A stretch of 36,594 bases of DNA from contig CAMAZH010000031.1 in the NCBI GenBank assembly GCA_945863035.1, positions 1 through 36,594 of the forward strand, written 5' to 3'. Of the stretch, positions 34,182 to 36,594 are shown in pieces. Position 1 is the stretch's first letter. Every line of letters begins with the position of its first letter. Origin of the DNA: Chitinophaga pinensis. GTDB taxonomy: Bacteria; Bacteroidota; Bacteroidia; Bacteroidales; GCA-2748055. A model generated the notes under the pieces. It was given only the letters and a program-made list of their open reading frames with translations, was not told where the DNA came from and made no database searches. Position numbers and translations under genes: made by a program.

Positions 34182-35582
34182 ATGAAGACGCTTCTATTTC
34201 TTATCACGCTTAGTTTGGTTGGTTTGGCTAATGCTCAGGAAGTAAAGTGGGTAGGCCCCTCAGCAAACATAAACTCCGGAAAGCTTAAAATATCAGATAA
34301 CAAGCGTTTTCTGATGTATGAAGATGGCACTCAATTTTTTTACCTTGGATGCACAGCCTGGGAATTGTTTCATCGCTTGAACATAAGTGAGGCTGAACAT
34401 TACCTTGAAAACCGCAGGGAAAAAGGTTTTACGGTTATTCAGGCAGTAGCTCTGGGAGAATTGGATGGATTGAATACTCCCAATGCTAATGGAGACAGAC
34501 CTTTTCTTGACAATGACTTATCAAAGCCCGACAGAAAGTATTGGAAACATGTTGATGATATCATCCGAATTGCTGAAACCAAAGGATTGTATATTGGTTT
34601 CCTACCAACCTGGGGCGATAAGGTAGATAAGCAATGGGGAGTGGGTCCGGTACTATTTGACGAAAAAGCTGCCTTTTCATATGGAGTTTGGATAGGTAAC
34701 CGCTATAAAGATTCTCCTAATATTATTTGGGTTAACGGCGGGGACCGTAATTGTGCAGCGGGAAACACTGCTGCTTGGAACGCTCTTGCCATGGGCATAA
34801 AATCTGTTGATACAAATCATCTTATGACTTTTCACCCCTGGGGAGGAACTACATCATCGGCATGTTTCCAGGATGCTGAATGGCTTGATTTTAACATGCT
34901 TCAATCGGGTCATGGTGAGAGGTTCTCATCAAATTACCTGATGATACAATCGGATTATTCAAGAACTCCCATAAAACCTTGCCTCGACGGAGAACCTTGT
35001 TATGAGGATCACCCTATTAACTGGAATCGTGATAATGGCTTTTTTGATGATTTCGATGTTCGTAGAGCTGCCTATCTGGCAGTTTTTGCCGGAGCTCATG
35101 GTCACACCTATGGTGCTCACCCCATCTGGCAGATGAAGAAAAGCTTTCATGAACCTATTGGTGGTGCCCGACATAACTGGGACGAGGTTCTTGATCTGCC
35201 GGGAGCATGGGATATGATCCATCTGCGCCGTTTGATGCTTTCTCGCCCTTATTTCAGCAGGGTTCCTGATAATAGCCTCGTAAAATCAGCAGAGTATGGT
35301 GGTGTTAATCCTGTTCAGGCTTGCCGGGGCGATGGCTACGCATTTATATACCTACCTGCCAACCGTGGCGTGGAAGTCGATTTAAATGCCCTTAAAGCTG
35401 AAACCGTTAATGCCTGGTGGTATTGCCCACGAACAGGAAAAGCAACACGCATCATGGGCGCAGAATCGAAAGGTAACCGGTATTTTAATGTTCCTGTTCC
35501 GGGAATTGACTGGGTGCTTGTTCTCGATGATGCTTCGAGGGAATTTCCAACTCCGGGACTGCCTTTGAAAGATACTAAATAA
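34182..35582 (+). CDS. GH140-like apiosidase (DUF4038 family)
   Basis: I start at ATG 34182, where MKTLLFLITLSLVGLANA-QE is a good signal peptide; a TTG at 34155 is only an extension. The product is 466 residues. Seen: SDNKRFLMYEDGTQFFYLGCTAWELFHRLN, the DUF4038 opening, then a TIM barrel with IIWVNGGDRN (candidate acid/base Asp188) and KPCLDGEPCYED (candidate nucleophile Glu271), and a C-terminal beta domain containing NAWWYCPRTGK. In GH140 a catalytic Asp and Glu occur at comparable places. The characterised GH140 enzyme removes D-apiose from rhamnogalacturonan II side chains. Many DUF4038 proteins are uncharacterised, so the substrate is inferred. It sits between a sugar permease and a TIM-barrel isomerase-like gene (15 bp downstream). 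Confidence 0.8.
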   Translation: MKTLLFLITLSLVGLANAQEVKWVGPSANINSGKLKISDNKRFLMYEDGTQFFYLGCTAWELFHRLNISEAEHYLENRREKGFTVIQAVALGELDGLNTPNANGDRPFLDNDLSKPDRKYWKHVDDIIRIAETKGLYIGFLPTWGDKVDKQWGVGPVLFDEKAAFSYGVWIGNRYKDSPNIIWVNGGDRNCAAGNTAAWNALAMGIKSVDTNHLMTFHPWGGTTSSACFQDAEWLDFNMLQSGHGERFSSNYLMIQSDYSRTPIKPCLDGEPCYEDHPINWNRDNGFFDDFDVRRAAYLAVFAGAHGHTYGAHPIWQMKKSFHEPIGGARHNWDEVLDLPGAWDMIHLRRLMLSRPYFSRVPDNSLVKSAEYGGVNPVQACRGDGYAFIYLPANRGVEVDLNALKAETVNAWWYCPRTGKATRIMGAESKGNRYFNVPVPGIDWVLVLDDASREFPTPGLPLKDTK

Positions 35583-35597
35583 ACTTACTCTACCATT

Positions 35598-36413
35598 ATG
35601 AAAGCAGGTCTGAGCTCTTACACCTATACATGGTCTGTTGGCGTTCCCGGCAATATGCCTGAAAACCCGCTCTCCGCCTTCGATCTTGTGAGCCTTACAG
35701 CAGATCTGGGGTTAAGCGTACTTCAGATGGCCGATAACATGCCTTTGCATCTTTTTAGTGCAGAGGAACGCCAAAAGCTTAAAGAATGGGCATTACAAAA
35801 GGGTGTTGCTATTGAAACAGGTATAAAGAGATTGGACAATAAAACACTTGAAACCTATCTCCCGCTGGCTTCCTTTTTCGATTCTCCTTTTCTCCGAATA
35901 GTTATTGACGATGCAGACTATAAACCAGGAATCCCTGAAATAAAGAGTATAATCCGGAATGCATTGCCAGAACTATATCGGAGGAATATCAGGCTTGCCA
36001 TCGAAAATCACGACAGGCTTACCTGCAGGCAGTTTATGGAAATTGTTGAGGGCACCGACCCTGATCGGGTAGGGATTTGCCTCGATACAGTTAATTCCCT
36101 TGGGGCAGGAGAGGGACTGGAAACGGTAATCGGGTGGCTGGCTCCTCATGCAATTAATTTTCATGTTAAGGAATTTAACATTCGGAGAGCTGATCATAAA
36201 ATGGGGTTTGTAGTGGAAGGAGCAATTCTGGGTGAGGGTATGCTGCCTCTTGAAGATATTCTCTCTAAGCTGGGAAAGAATTGCAATACAGCTATCCTGG
36301 AACAATGGACCCCTTTTGCGGAAAATTTATCAGAAACGATTAAGAAAGAGAAGCAATGGGCTGAAAAGAGCGCTAAGTATTTATCGGAGATGTTGACAAG
36401 TATAAAGTACTAA
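35598..36413 (+). CDS. Xylose-isomerase-like TIM-barrel protein (sugar isomerase/epimerase family)
   Basis: The 271-residue product is cytosolic (no signal peptide). The opening MKAGLSSYTYTWSVGVPG and the motifs LAIENHDR (Glu), GICLDTVNS (Asp), NFHVKEFN (His) and AILEQW (Glu) are the metal-site positions of the AP_endonuc_2/xylose-isomerase-like TIM-barrel family. Members include sugar isomerases, epimerases, dehydratases and at least one apionate-pathway decarboxylase (by recall), so the exact reaction cannot be read off. It starts 15 bp after the apiosidase-like gene and precedes a dehydrogenase gene by 35 bp, which suggests a catabolic operon for the imported sugar. Confidence 0.8.
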   Translation: MKAGLSSYTYTWSVGVPGNMPENPLSAFDLVSLTADLGLSVLQMADNMPLHLFSAEERQKLKEWALQKGVAIETGIKRLDNKTLETYLPLASFFDSPFLRIVIDDADYKPGIPEIKSIIRNALPELYRRNIRLAIENHDRLTCRQFMEIVEGTDPDRVGICLDTVNSLGAGEGLETVIGWLAPHAINFHVKEFNIRRADHKMGFVVEGAILGEGMLPLEDILSKLGKNCNTAILEQWTPFAENLSETIKKEKQWAEKSAKYLSEMLTSIKY

Positions 36414-36448
36414 TACAATTTATAAGATATAAACCAAATATTACCGAA

Positions 36449-36594
36449 ATGATAAAAATAGCATTAATCGGAGCGGGAGGCAAAATGGGGATGCGGCTGG
36501 CACACAATCTTATTCATTCTGCCTATGAAACTGCATATTGCGAGATTAGCGATACCGGCATCGCAAGGCTCAGGGAACTGAATATTCTTATAAC
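36449..36594 (+). CDS. 6-phosphogluconate-dehydrogenase-like oxidoreductase, 3' truncated by window edge
   Basis: Only the first 48 codons are visible: MIKIALIGAGGKMGMRLAHN, then LIHSAYETAYCEISDTGIARLRELNI. The GxGGxMG turn is the start of a Rossmann NAD(P) fold of the beta-hydroxyacid/phosphogluconate dehydrogenase type. The family with a phosphogluconate-dehydrogenase C-terminal domain often begins this way. It begins 35 bp after the TIM-barrel gene and is probably the next step in the same pathway. The catalytic part is outside the window, so the reaction is unknown. Confidence 0.7.
   Translation, partial: MIKIALIGAGGKMGMRLAHNLIHSAYETAYCEISDTGIARLRELNILI

Noticed and set aside
1..36594. 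tRNA, rRNA, CRISPR array, intact insertion sequence or prophage
   Set aside because: None was seen: no cloverleaf-like tRNA pattern, no regularly spaced repeats, and no transposase or integrase frame. Only ORF6N relics suggest past mobile DNA.

Overview
The window looks like a carbohydrate-foraging region of a Bacteroidota genome, probably an environmental or gut Bacteroidales/Marinilabiliales-type organism. The signs are two SusC/SusD pairs, a one-protein hybrid two-component regulator, several glycoside hydrolases, C-terminal Por/type IX secretion (T9SS) tails, acidic lipoprotein signals and Bacteroidota-style -33/-7 promoter matches. I cannot name the species.

Layout. (1) 1-4654, +: the 3' part of a GH78-like alpha-L-rhamnosidase and a GH2 lipoprotein, 25 bp apart. 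(2) 4641-5227, -: a mazEF toxin-antitoxin pair converging on the GH2 gene. (3) 5334-9533, -: a large hybrid two-component sensor/regulator (HTCS). (4) 9534-10559: about 1 kb of AT-rich DNA with two relics of an ORF6N-type gene, a 15-bp tandem duplication and two inverted repeats. (5) 10560-17019, +: a secreted (alpha/alpha)6-like enzyme of no family I recognise, a GH30 endo-galactanase-like enzyme with a ricin-type module and T9SS tail, and a tandem-module putative glycan-binding T9SS cargo. (6) 17020-17296: two strong RNA-structure candidates. (7) 17297-28368, +: two paralogous small lipoproteins, two consecutive SusC/SusD pairs and an Ig-like small lipoprotein. (8) 28603-31942, +: a GH2 beta-galactosidase-like enzyme and an FkbM methyltransferase. 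(9) 31970-end: a GntR-type repressor divergent from a GRP/DMT sugar transporter, then a GH140-like apiosidase, a TIM-barrel sugar isomerase/epimerase-like protein and the start of a 6-phosphogluconate-dehydrogenase-like protein.

How they may work together. Regions 1-8 make a polysaccharide utilization locus (PUL). T9SS-exported GH30 and the tandem-module protein would act outside the cell, SusC/D pairs and small lipoproteins would bind and import oligosaccharides, and GH78, GH2 and the unassigned enzyme would trim them. The HTCS probably senses a released oligosaccharide. GH30 (possibly endo-beta-1,6-galactanase), GH2 and rhamnosidase together point to a galactan with rhamnose-bearing side chains, for example type II arabinogalactan or a pectic side chain. 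That is inference. Region 9 looks separately regulated and may release, import and catabolise a monosaccharide, possibly D-apiose.

Most promising for novelty: the unassigned (alpha/alpha)6 enzyme, the tandem-module T9SS protein, the paired small lipoproteins in front of SusC, the 141-nt inverted-repeat element at 17031-17171, and the apiose-like module at the 3' end.
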